A DNA stretch of 64,000 nt from Datura wrightii (Eukaryota > Streptophyta > Magnoliopsida > Solanales > Solanaceae). The stretch covers positions 39,455,001 to 39,519,000 of the forward strand of contig JASDFA010000019.1 of assembly GCA_035772735.1 (NCBI GenBank), given 5' to 3'. Below are positions 47,110 to 58,075 of the stretch, piece after piece. The notes under the pieces were generated by a model that did not search any database, was not told the DNA's origin, and saw nothing but the letters and a program-made list of their open reading frames with translations. The position numbers and the translations under genes are program-made. The number at the start of each line of letters is the position of its first letter. The first letter of the stretch is position 1.

Positions 47110-49295
47110 TGTAAAAGGCAAATTTCTTCACTGGCTAAGTGGAAAGAAGGGTCACAGATCTGAAAGAACATGTTGTTGAATAGGGACACTACTGAACAAT
47201 ATATATGATGGGAACCAAAAGGAAGTACTTTTACAATATGGTTTGACAACTGACAAAATCTAAGTCTGTTGTATCAGCATCACTCAGAAGTACAAACATG
47301 TCATTCGTTACAAGACATAGGAGAATTTTTAATAAAAGGGTGAAATTCTGAAAGCATGGGACCCTTAATTGCTAATTATGTGATAAACCATGAAAAGAGA
47401 AGCTGAATACAGTTCAATATAGCCCTCAAGGAGATAGGCCTTGGTGGACTAGATCTAGCTGAGGAAAGTTTACAGTGAATAGTGACTGGGAATTATTGAG
47501 ACAAAAAGAAGACGTGAATGAGGAGTTGAAGGTACTTTGGGTGAAAGATTTGCCTTTCAAATTCTCTTTTCTTGCTTGGAGGGTTTGATTAGGAATGGTC
47601 CATGTGGCTGCAGTAGTGCATACATGGAACATTGAGATTTCTCAATTGTGCACATGTTGTTCTACTCCAGGGGTAGAGACTACATATCACTTATTTCTAA
47701 AAAGTGAAGTGGTAGTTCAAATATGGAGTTACTTTACAAGGGCAGCATGAATTATTTGACCTTTGATTCAATTGAAACAACAGTTAGGAAATGGTGGACA
47801 GAAGAGAGTAATTCAAGGATGAAGGCTGTTTTCTAAGCTGTTCCTATACTGATTTTATGGTTTTTATGGAAGAGAAGAAACATAGCTCTTCATGGAGGTA
47901 CCTATTCAGTAGGGAAGGTGATTTGGGATATTATAGACAACATTTGTTATTTTATAAAGGCAAGATTTAAAAGGGAGGGTGAATTGAAGACTTGGCCAGA
48001 ATTGATAGGTGAGTTAGAAAAGTATATTCCTAATGTAAGTAATACAATTGTCAGATGGACACCTCCTCCTGAAGGTTGGCTAAAATGTAATATAGATGGT
48101 GTTTCTAAAGGAAATCTTGGACCATCCTTAGGAGCTTTTTGTATTAGAAACAGAGAAGGGGACTTATTATTGGCTAAAGGAGTGAAGATAGGGGATGAAA
48201 CTAGTCTGGTGACAAAATCTAGAGCAACCAGAGAAGGTTTGGAATTCTGTAGTGAGCAGCAACGATCGAACATCATCATGTAAACTGATTCTTTGGCGAT
48301 GGTTAATATCATAGAAGGACAATGGGAGTTCCTATGGAGCATATATATATGAAAGTGAACAGGATCAAATTACTGGAGGAGTAGAATCTCATCGAGAGTG
48401 CAACATTCATTAAGGGAAGGAAACACTTTGGTAGATTTTTTAACTAACCTACTTTTTATTTTTCTAGGGAACTTTCAATTCAATAATTTTCAGGAACTAC
48501 CAAGTGAAGGAAGGAAGATTCTAAATATGGACAAGTGGGGTACTCCACAAATAAGAAGACGAATAATAGATTAGCTATTTAAATTAGAAGGCAAACATTG
48601 AGACAGTACATATTTTACCGAAAGAAGAAATCGAAGGCAGATACATGTAAATTATACATGTATTCAACTTAGTTTGAAGAAAATTCGGTTGGTTAACACA
48701 TTATGCACCTGGTGAGAGCTTGGAGGTGTTACCCTAATGGTTAATCAGTACTAAGAAATGAGAAATGTCTGATGTACTGAAACTACCAAGACCTACTTCA
48801 ACCAAGAGCCAGTCTCAATAATAAAATAAAAAGTTAGACCAAAATAGAAAATATTGGTTAAAAATTGAGTCCACAAGTGGTCGTATTAATCTCATAGAGA
48901 TTCAATCCATCATAGACGAGAGGAAGGATCAGAAGCTTATCTACGTATTGCTGGTCAGTAGTAGATAGCTCAGTTAGACGAGAAGACAATCCTCAGAGAG
49001 CGGCATACCTGGGAAAGAACAAAGCTCAACTACTCCAGGAAAATGGAGAAGAAAGAGAGGAATCGTGCTTGGAAGATGATGAGGTGAAGATCGATGGGAT
49101 TAGAAAAGTGGTAGAAGCACTTGTCTGAATTAGTCTGGAGCAGGCCTATCTTTTGGGCCTCTCCACTTTGTCTCAGCTTTGCATAGGGCCTGATTAGAAT
49201 GTTTACTCTTCTATTTGTTATTAGGTCCTGATGTTGTCGATTTTTTGTTTAAAAAAATGTGGATGTTAGCCACGCCTTTTAATTTAAAAAAATTA
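47110..49295 (+). mobile_element. 5'-truncated L1-type LINE
   Basis: Only the ORF2 C-terminal part (zinc finger and RNase H) and the 3' region remain. A perfect 12-bp target duplication ATTATCTTGGTC flanks it (47098-47109 and 49296-49307), with an A-rich 3' end. 5' truncation is the common outcome of target-primed reverse transcription. Confidence 0.85.
47440..48590 (+). pseudogene. LINE ORF2 tail: zf-RVT and RNase H (broken)
   Basis: GKFTVNSDWELL and WVKDLPFKFSFLAWRV lie at about 47462-47585, a Cys-rich zinc site (LCTCCSTPGVETTYHLF) at about 47649-47697, then an open 121-codon piece (47918-48280) with WTPPPEGWLKCNIDGVSKGN (first RNase H Asp) and RATREGLEFC. TDSLAMVNIIEG at about 48284-48320 follows a stop. 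It is similar in layout to the LINE at 21.8-28.3 kb. Confidence 0.87.
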
Positions 49296-49652
49296 ATTAT
49301 CTTGGTCATAAATTGCTAGGTATAATCTTCTTCTAATAATCTTCATCCTTCAAGTAGGGATGACAATGGGGCAGAGGTTGTGCGGTTATGAGCCAATTTT
49401 GTATAAATTTGCGAAAACTTCAATCCATATCACGATGCACCACATAATATAATCTGATGTTTTTAATTCTTCCTATCTTGCCACATATAAATTCGCTCGG
49501 CATAAATCCGTACCATATAATTTGCTAATTTTTATTTTTAATTTTTTTTGATTTGTATTATAAAAAAAACCATCACTAATGCATAATTTATACTAACACA
49601 AAATTTTCATTGCTAAATAATTTAAATCCACTCTCCACACTTTTAAATCTTA

Positions 49653-50563
49653 TGGTGTATTCGGTATGAAGGAAAGTATTTATCATCAAAAATATTTTTC
49701 CCGCAAAACATTTCTAGGAAAATAAATTTTTCTTATTTATTTTTTTGTATTTGATATGCAAGTAAAAAAATATATCTAAGACAAAACTATAACGATGATG
49801 GAATTGAGAGTAGGTGATGGTGTTGTGGGTGGGGGAGGGGGAAGGACTGGAGGTTGGGGGTAGGCCAGGTGCGGTGGGGTGGGGGTGGGATGGATGATTG
49901 TGAGGATGGGAATGAGACAATGTCACTTGTTTTCCCTACTTTTATTAGGAAAGTCATTTTTCTTATTTTCAAGGAGCTTGTTTTTCTAAAGAAATATTTT
50001 TAAAATTTTTGACCAACTAAGCACACTAGAATTGTGTATAGTTCGGTTCGGTTTGCTCTTAAAAGTTATCGATTTTACTTATTGGTCATCAGTTTGTAGA
50101 CATGCTAAACTCTTAAAGGACTGTTAAAATACCAGTTATTGGTTAATCGGTTATTGATAGTTATCGGTTCAATTGTCAGGTCTACCTTAAAATTTCACAC
50201 GAAAAATCTCATAAGTCATAAGTATGTTTAATTAGAAAATAAATGGGTAAAAAGAGAAAGAGCATATAGAACTAACCCAACTAAAACAATCAACTTTAAT
50301 TTAGATTTGAATAATATCCTCTTCACTTTCATCCACACCCGATTCATCTTCTTACTAGGATTTTGAAAGCTAAAATTATAATTTAATAAATTATTATCGG
50401 GTTATCGATTCACCTATTAAAAAATAATCAAATCGATAAGCGAACCAATAACCTGATAACTTAGGACAGTAAATCGAGAATCAAACCATTAAATCAACAA
50501 CCTAATTATCAGTTCAGGTTATTGGTTTAGCCATTAATCTGCACACCCCTAGAGCACACCCTT
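49653..50563. mobile_element. MITE, middle level of the nest
   Basis: The left end GGTGTATTCGGTATGAAGG and right end (complement GGTGTGCTTAGTTGGTC, split by the inner insertion) are related inverted termini seen in Solanaceae MITEs. Superfamily unsure. It contains the G-rich run at about 49820-49895. Confidence 0.4.
50027..50551. mobile_element. hAT-type MITE, innermost level
   Basis: Ends TAGAATTGTGTATAG and (complement) TAGGGGTGTGCAGAT. Target duplication AAGCACAC (50019-50026) versus GAGCACAC (50552-50559), seven of eight. The interior has many inverted TTATCGGTT/AACCGATAA-like words, so the whole element could fold on itself. Confidence 0.65.
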
Positions 50564-51119
50564 AATGTCAAACCACAAGAGAAAAAAATAACAGTTTAGA
50601 GGGAAAAAACTAGAGAAAGAAATTTTTGGAAATGATAATCAAATGAAACACATTTTTAAAATAAGAGCTTTAATATATCAAGAACAAAATTATTTTTGGA
50701 AAAACGATTAATATTAGATTCGCAACTCCCCTCGTCCCGCATCAATTTTTTTTTAAAAATTGTTTTAACCCAGCTCGCACTCATATAACCTAAAATCCTC
50801 TTTACTCGCATAACATGAAACCCTCCTCGCTCTACACCCATCCCTCTCCATTTCCATCCCTATCTTCAATTCATCATTTGAATCATAAGAATATTTCTTG
50901 GCTAATAAAGAAATGCAAAAGGAAAAACAACAATTTGTTTATCTTAATGCAATTTATTTAACTTTTTTACTCTATACTTTGCCTTAATTTTTCCAAAAGA
51001 ATAGAATAAAAAAATTTATAGACACAAATTAGTTATTTGAGGTTAAATACTTGTTATCGGTAGATATTGATTTTTTTTTATTCCAGCAAAATTTATTGAA
51101 GGAGCAAAATTTCTCAGAT

Positions 51120-53356
51120 TGTGACAACCCAATGGCTGCGATTGACACCCACACTAACCACTCGGTGGGCGAACCAACAATTATCAATAACAATTCCGAC
51201 ATCAATTATTTAGGAAGAAATAACACTTAATAATAAAATGAAATGACATATTCGTAACGATAACAATCCTCTTAAAATAAAATTGAACAACAATATTTAC
51301 CAAGATACGAAAGTCATTGCACCAAAAGTCTAAGTGTAAACTAAGAATGAGAAGTCTATGTAAACAAAAAAAATTAAAATGTTAGGAGGAGAGACATCTT
51401 CATCGGAAGAAGACTGCTCGCCATTTTGCTTGCTCACCTTTCAAGAGGAACCACTGCTGTTTATAGGTGAGGATGAGAGGAGCTCCCTGGATCAAATTCT
51501 GCATTCAGAATGAAGTGCAGGAGTAGGGTCAGTATGAAACACGATACTGATAGACATCATCAGCCGACATTACATAATAACATATAAGTATGACAACAAC
51601 AATATAGAACCAGTGGCAAACATCATACGTACGTGCAGTAAATATTTCAAGTACACTAACTCTGCATAGGTGACTATCGACCTTCTCACTGGGTTGAGCC
51701 TTTCACTGCAGTGGTCACTTGACCGCTACAGCGATCTCACCGCAACAGAATAAGTTCCGCTGCAGCGGTACTGCTCGAGGCAGTAGCTCGACTTAGCTGC
51801 ACCTGCATCATTTCACCAGTCTTCAGCAGTTCACATATTTAGATACTCAATCATATGACACATAATCTTTTAACATCAACTCATAACTACTCATAACACA
51901 TGCGAGTTAAGCAATTTATTACAAGAGAGAACAACTCAATATCACTGACCATTTATCATATCATGCTTTAAACCTTTTCCATTTCCCTCATTTAGATCAC
52001 GAGTATAAGACCACAAAATCAAGTCTACCACTTAATACATACTCATTCCAAATCGTCAACAAGTTACACACACATTATAAAATAGAACAAATGGTGACAT
52101 GTCGGGCACACGCCTCCGGCATATCACCATAAACACTTCATCGTCAATATCAGTGTACATACATGCTAGAGGGTCTTATTTCTGCCCTTCCAGTCATGAC
52201 CTACATGGGACTCTAGAAATCTGTGTACTGTACCAGCAAGGTACCCGCTCCCACAATATCCTTTTTCGGATGTTCCCTTCGGACACGAGTCATTTAACTA
52301 ATATCGCTTGCCCGGATGTTCTCCTTGGACACGAGCCTCTCATCTTAGGATAATATTATTGTCCTAACCATTCTCAATCAACTGAATACAACAATGTGCA
52401 TCATTTAAACACACATAAGTTTACAATCTACTCCTTCACTTGCATAATTACAGACTAGCAAACATCTCAATAACAACGTAAAATAACTTTACTTAACAAC
52501 TCAACACAGTTTCATAACAGGTCAAAGACCACATCATATCCACATTCCTTCAACAGTTTATTCAATAGGAAAATCTCATAACAAGTAATGCCCACAGACC
52601 AATCACATATCATTATTGCACAAAACATACATGCCATTATATAGAGTCTAATCCCTCTAAACCATAACCTACCTCAATTTTTGTGTACAAAAAGTCAGCT
52701 ACCCTATAGGAGCCTTGCCCTTTCTCAATGCCTCGAAATGTTCAAAATCTACAACAATAATATAGAGTAATTTCATTGTTTACTCTTCGAATAATGTTCT
52801 TAGAAGTTCAAACCCCAATTCCACCTAGTTCTGGCCTCAATTCCCGCATAACCCATGTTCTCTAGCAAATAAACCTTGGGGAATGATCATTACCCCTAAA
52901 ACTTCTAATCACATCACCTCTTTAACTCCCGATGATTCAGCCCTACTCTATCAACATAGGATTTCTCAACTTAGAATTTCACCATTAAAGATTCTATATC
53001 AATCCTGAAGTCAACATAATCAACCATGGAGGTAGGGATTCAAGAAACTTACATTGGGAGAGGAAATTCACTATTCTGGGGGAGAAATTTGCCTTCTAAC
53101 CTTTCTCTTCGTGCTTTTGCAAATAATGGGGTATAACAATAAATCCCACTTGAACCCACTTTCTGATTCCCATTATCCATTGCAGTGGTCACATTTCCAC
53201 TGCTGCGGACCCGCTACAACGGTTAGGAGACCATTACAGTGAATTCAGTAGTTAATCCTCAGTTAGTTACGGCAGAACTCCGACCATTACCATGGTATTG
53301 TTGTAGCAGAAACTATACCACTCCATTCCCCTCATAACAGCATACAGGTCATTACA
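51120..53356 (-). repeat. Element B 3' LTR
   Basis: On the minus strand it starts TGTAATGACCTG and ends GGGTTGTCACA, about 2.24 kb. Words such as GCAGTGGTCAC, CCACTGCTGCGG, CCGCTGCAGCGG and CGCTACAACGG cluster at 53160-53260 and 51690-51790. No gene. Exact ends inferred without the partner LTR. Confidence 0.7.
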
Positions 53357-53396
53357 TCAAATACCAATTAAAATACCATTCATCCCCAAACAATCT

Positions 53397-54751
53397 TCAT
53401 AAAAGCAAGGAAGAGAAACATACCAGATTCCACAAATAATTGAGATATTTGATCCGCATATCAGCTTCAGTCTCCCAAGTGGCCTCTTCTATGGGATGAT
53501 TCTTCCACTGGACCTTTACCGTTGCAATATCTTTTGACCTCAGCTTCCAAACCTCTCTATCCAAAATCGCCACCGGCTCCTCCTTATAGGACAAATTCTC
53601 ATCTAGCAGAACGGAGTCCCATTTGATAATGTAAGTCCTATCCCATGATACTTCTTCAACATTGAAGCATGGGACGTTGGATGTACCCCATACAACCCTA
53701 GCGGCAAAGCCAGCTCATAAGCTACTTCTCCTACACGTTGGAGTATTTCAAATGATCTAATGTTCCTCGGGCTAAGCTTGTCCCGCTTTCCAAACCTCAT
53801 CACCCCCTTCATGGGGGATACCTTGAGCAGAACTTGTTCTCCCCCCATAAACTCCATATCTCTCACCTTCTTGTTTGCATACTATCTTTTCTTACTTTGA
53901 ACGACCACTAGACGCTCTTGGATTACTCGAACTTTTTCTAAAGATTCTTTCAACAAGTCGGTTCCCCAGGGCCTCACCTCAAATGCATCAAACCATCCAA
54001 TTAGAGACCTGCATTTCCTCCCATACTGAGCTTCAAATGGTTCCATGCCGATGCTCGAGAGGTAGCTATTGTTGTAGGCGAACTCTGCTAAGGGTAGAAA
54101 CTTATCCCAATGGCCCCATAAATCTATAACACAGGCCTAGAGCATGTCCTATAATGCCTGGATAGTCCTTTCTAACTGTCCATCTTTCTAAGGGTGGAAA
54201 GCTATGCTTAAGTCCAACCTGGTACTTGACTCTACCTGGCAAGGTCCTCCAGAAATAAGAGGTGAACTGGGTAAGCCTGTTAGACAAAATCGACACCAGC
54301 ACCCGTGCAACCAAATCACTTCCTTCATATACAGATTGGCCAACTTCTTAGGATTGTAAGTCACTTGGATAGGTAAGAAGTAAGCAGACTTGGTCAATCT
54401 ATCCACGATGATCCAAGTGAGTCAAACTTCCCCAATGTCTTTGGAAGACCAACTATGAAGTCCATCTCTATTCTCTCCCATTTCCACCTAGGGATAGACA
54501 TCCTATAAAGTACTACCCTAGGCTTCTAGTGCTCATATTTTACCTATTGACAATTCAAACATTGGGTGACGTAGTCAACAATATCTCTCTTCATCCTGCC
54601 CTACCATAGTATCGCTTCAGGTCATGGTACATTTTGGTGACTCCAGGGTGAATGGAGTACCTCGAGTTGTGAGCTTCTGCTAGAAGAGTCTTAATTAGTT
54701 CAATGACTCGGGGAACACACAGCGCCCCTTTATTCTCAGGTCCCCTTCGCC
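53397..54751 (-). pseudogene. Element B integrase and chromodomain (broken)
   Basis: Integrase pieces include MDRLTKSAYFLPIQVTYNP (about 54406-54350). The GPY/F-like part is RFGKRDKLSPRNIRSFEILQ then VGEVAYELALP. The chromodomain is VAILDREVWKLRSKDIATVK followed by VQWKNHPIEEATWETEADM (53580-53450), which defines the chromovirus clade and in the family directs insertion to modified histones. Several frame breaks. Confidence 0.88.
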
Positions 54752-55447
54752 TTATAGCACTGATTCCTTTGCTTCTCCCCCCAAGACCCTATCTCGGATT
54801 TTACCCAACTTCTCATCCTCAAACTGTCTTGCCTTTATTTCTTTCAACAAAGATGACTTAGCCTCCATGCTAGCTAGTATCCCACCTATTTCTGTCAAAG
54901 ATAGCCTTACCAAACTGTTTGCCAGTGTCTGAACATCTCTAGCCATTGGTCGCCGAGTAGCTTCAGACAAGCTAAACTGCCCATACTTGCTGTCTTTCGA
55001 CTCAATGCATTTGCCGCCACATTAGTCTTCCCTGGGTGGTACAAGATGGTGATGTCATAGTCCTTGAGTAGTTCCATCCACCTCCTCTGCCTCAAATTAA
55101 GATCCTTCTGTGAAAACACATATTGTAGGCTGCGATGGTCTGTGAATACCTCACAACGAGCCCTGTACAAGTAGTGCCTCCAAATTTTCAGAGCAAATAC
55201 CACCGCTGCTAGCTCCAGGTCATGCGTTGGGTAATTCTTCTTGTGCACCTTCAACTGCCTTGAAGCGTAAGAAATGACCTGCCCTTCCTGCATTAACACA
55301 ACACCTAACCTAGACCGTGAGGCATCACAATAAATAACAAAATCTTTTACCTTCTATCGGTAATTCCAAAATAGGTGTTGTGATTAGCAAGATCTTGAGC
55401 TTTTGAAAACTTTATTCACACTCAGACCAGTGTAAAGGTACATCCTT
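54752..55447 (-). pseudogene. Element B RNase H (largely intact)
   Basis: An open 130-codon piece (55299-54907) contains LMQEGQVISYASRQLKVHKK, THDLELAAVVFALKIWRHYL, CEVFTDHRSLQYVFSQKDL and YHPGKTNVAANALSRK, the standard gypsy RNase H with Glu and Asp catalytic positions. The first catalytic Asp region upstream is in a broken stretch. Confidence 0.9.
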
Positions 55448-56273
55448 CTAGGTCAACTTCGTGAGCACCGAAGCAATAGATGCAAAACCCTTCACGAACT
55501 GACGGTAGTAACTGGCCGATCCTATGAAACTTTGAATCTCAATCGCAGTAGTAGGCCTAGCCCAGTTTCTGACCGCCTCCACCTCTGTGGATCCACTTTG
55601 ATTCCTTTCTTGGAGACCACATGTCCTAGAAAAGACACTGACTCCAACCAAAACTCACACTTAGAGAATTTGACATACAACTGTTTCTCCTTCAGCAACC
55701 CTAACACTATTCTCAGATGATTCTCATGCTCCTGCTTGGTCTTAGAATACACCAAGATATCATAAATAGAAATAATCATAAAGGAGTCTAATTAGGGTTT
55801 GAAGACTCCATTCATCAAGCACATGTACGCAGCTGGGTCATTAGTGAGTCTGAACGACATGACCAGAAACTTGTAACGCCCATACGTAGTCCGAAAGGCT
55901 GTTTTGGGAATGTCTTCAACCCGAATTTTTAGCTGGTGATAACCTGACCTTAAGTCAATCATTGGAAACACAATTGCTCCATATAAATGATCAAACAAAT
56001 CATCTAGTCGAGGAAGAGGATACTTGTTTCGAATAGTTACCTTGTTCAATTGACTGTAATTATTGCACATCCATATGCTACCATCCTTTTTTTTCACAAA
56101 CAAATCTTGAGCACCTCACGGTCTAATATACCCCTTACTAAGTAGCTCTTGCAACTGTTCCTTGAGTTATCTCAACTCAGCTGGTGCCATTCAATACGAC
56201 AAAATAGAAATGGGCCAGTTCGCTGGCTCAAAGTCTATGAAAAAATTAATATCACGGTCCGACGGCAAGCCGA
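55448..56273 (-). pseudogene. Element B reverse transcriptase (broken, active site altered)
   Basis: LFVKKKDGSIWMCNNYSQLN and NKYPLPRLDDLFDHLYGA lie in the 56103-55792 piece. The next piece reads SIYDILVYSKTKQEHENH: the usual Asp-Asp of the IDDILVYS motif is reduced to Tyr-Asp, so polymerase activity is lost. The thumb/connection (SFIGSASYYRQFVKGFASIA) follows at 55651-55448. The sequence continues directly into the protease-side frame at 63351 across element A. Confidence 0.9.
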
Positions 56274-58075
56274 TGTAATACCCCAAAAGTGCCTAGGAGT
56301 AGACCCGGGAGCTAAAAGTTGAAAATTGCTGAAATAGGGAAAATTTCACAGAATGGACCATGGAAAGACTCGTGGTATCAAACCACAGGTTGTTATCTGA
56401 TGTCGTTGGTTAGGGAAGGCTGGGTGGCAGTGGAGACAACGGATGACACCCAACAACGAGCCGTTGTCAGCTGGCGTTGGAAGAGGTTGGGTTTAACAGG
56501 TGGCATACAACGGGCCTTCAAACGACTCGTTGTGAGATGTAACGACATGTTGTCACTGATCTTTGTTGGGTTGAAAGAATTTCCAGTGTAGATGACGGAT
56601 TGAGACCACAACTCATTGGAATAACCACGAGTCATGGTGAGGCCCATGGTAAGCAGGTCTAGATTTTGTGATGAGCAAACAAGGGACGATGTAACAGATT
56701 GTTGTTTTAGAGGACGAGTCATCCTGTCCATCCGTTGGTCAGTTCTGGCAGTAAGCTTCAGCAATGCAAACCATGAGCAACAAAACGGGTCATCGTTAGC
56801 TCTAACGACCCATTGGTTCTGTCTGTGAGTTCTATCTGACCAATTTTTAGGGTAAATTCATTAAGGACATTTTCGATATTTCCATGCTATGAGATCTAAA
56901 CTACGTCATTTTAGCTTATGAAAGGTGGATTTTTTCATGCATACAAGAACATAGAGAGGTAATCTAAGGTGATTCAAGGCTCTTCTCTTAAATTCTTCTA
57001 ATTTTCTTCTTGGGCAATCAAGGGAATTTAAGAATCAGTTATTCTCAGGTATGTAAGGCTATAAATGGGTGTTTCCTTCCTCAACCATGCGTATTCTCTA
57101 TGATTTTATGAAAATTCTATCAAAAGCTTATGAAGTTTTGAAGTAGATTTATATAAAAGTCTAATGATTTGATAATGAGTTTTGTGATTTTAGATTCTCA
57201 TCATAATCTATGGCTTTTAATTAGTTTTTATTATTTAAATCATTTATAATTTTATCAATTTTGATTTCTATGAAATTAAGCCTAATTATACATGACCCAT
57301 GATGAATCGACTTATGATCTTCACTTCAATTGTGGATATTTACGAGCCCAGCATGATTTATGATTTAAATTATGGATTTAATCAATTACCCATCATGATT
57401 TCATGAATTTCAAGCTATGATCTACAAGTATGTATGAACCTTATGACTTATGAATTATATTTTGACCCACTCACGGGCCTCATTTCATGGCTAGTTCACG
57501 TATGTACAAGTATGTTTATATTTATCATGATTTAACTAGACCATGAATTTATGAATGTTATACTATGAGCACTATATATATTTTGGGAGTAGTATCGAAC
57601 ACCGAGTAGGTTCTGGGCCTAGGTTCTGCCCCGGATCTCATAAACTACGTGCCATCATAGGTATGTTGGGAGCTCCTATGTGACTGTCCCTGGCCCAAAT
57701 GGCCCTTTTCATGGTGATATCACACTTTCATGGTTTTACCCTTGGCAAGGTGCGGACACCCTCCCGTCTAGGGTTACAAGTCGGGCTTCATGTGTGCTCA
57801 TATGGGGTATGTCGGTTAAGAGAATCTCCCACTGTTCCTCATGATTTATCCATGTTTATGATTATGTATATTGGCTCAAGTCATGTTCAATAAAGCTTTT
57901 CTCTTATGATTATGAGTATGTTTGCATTATGAATGTTTGAAAACCTTGAGCCTTATGTTATGTTATGATGTCCATGATATGAGCAAGATGTCCTACTCTT
58001 ATGATCATTTATGAGTTTTATATATTTTAAAGGTCCCTTTTACTTACCTTTCATACTCAGTACATTCCACGTACT
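56274..58075 (+). repeat. Element A 5' LTR, first part
   Basis: It is homologous to 61415-62930. It contains a word cluster at 56420-56820 (ACAACGAGCCGTTGTC, AAACGACTCGTTGTG, AACGACATGTTGTC, CTAACGACCCATTGG). No clear TATA box. No gene. Confidence 0.85.

Larger units (their letters stand above)
49355..50862. mobile_element. hAT-like MITE containing two further nested MITEs
   Basis: The left end TAGGGATGACAATGGGG and right end (complement TAGGGATGGAAATGG) form inverted termini. Flanks CCTTCAAG (49347-49354) and TCTTCAAT (50863-50870) share six of eight bases. No protein. The interior holds the two elements listed separately. Confidence 0.55.

Noticed and set aside
49714..49972. His/Pro/Ser-rich open frames on the minus strand
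   Set aside because: They are the translation of the G-rich low-complexity tract.
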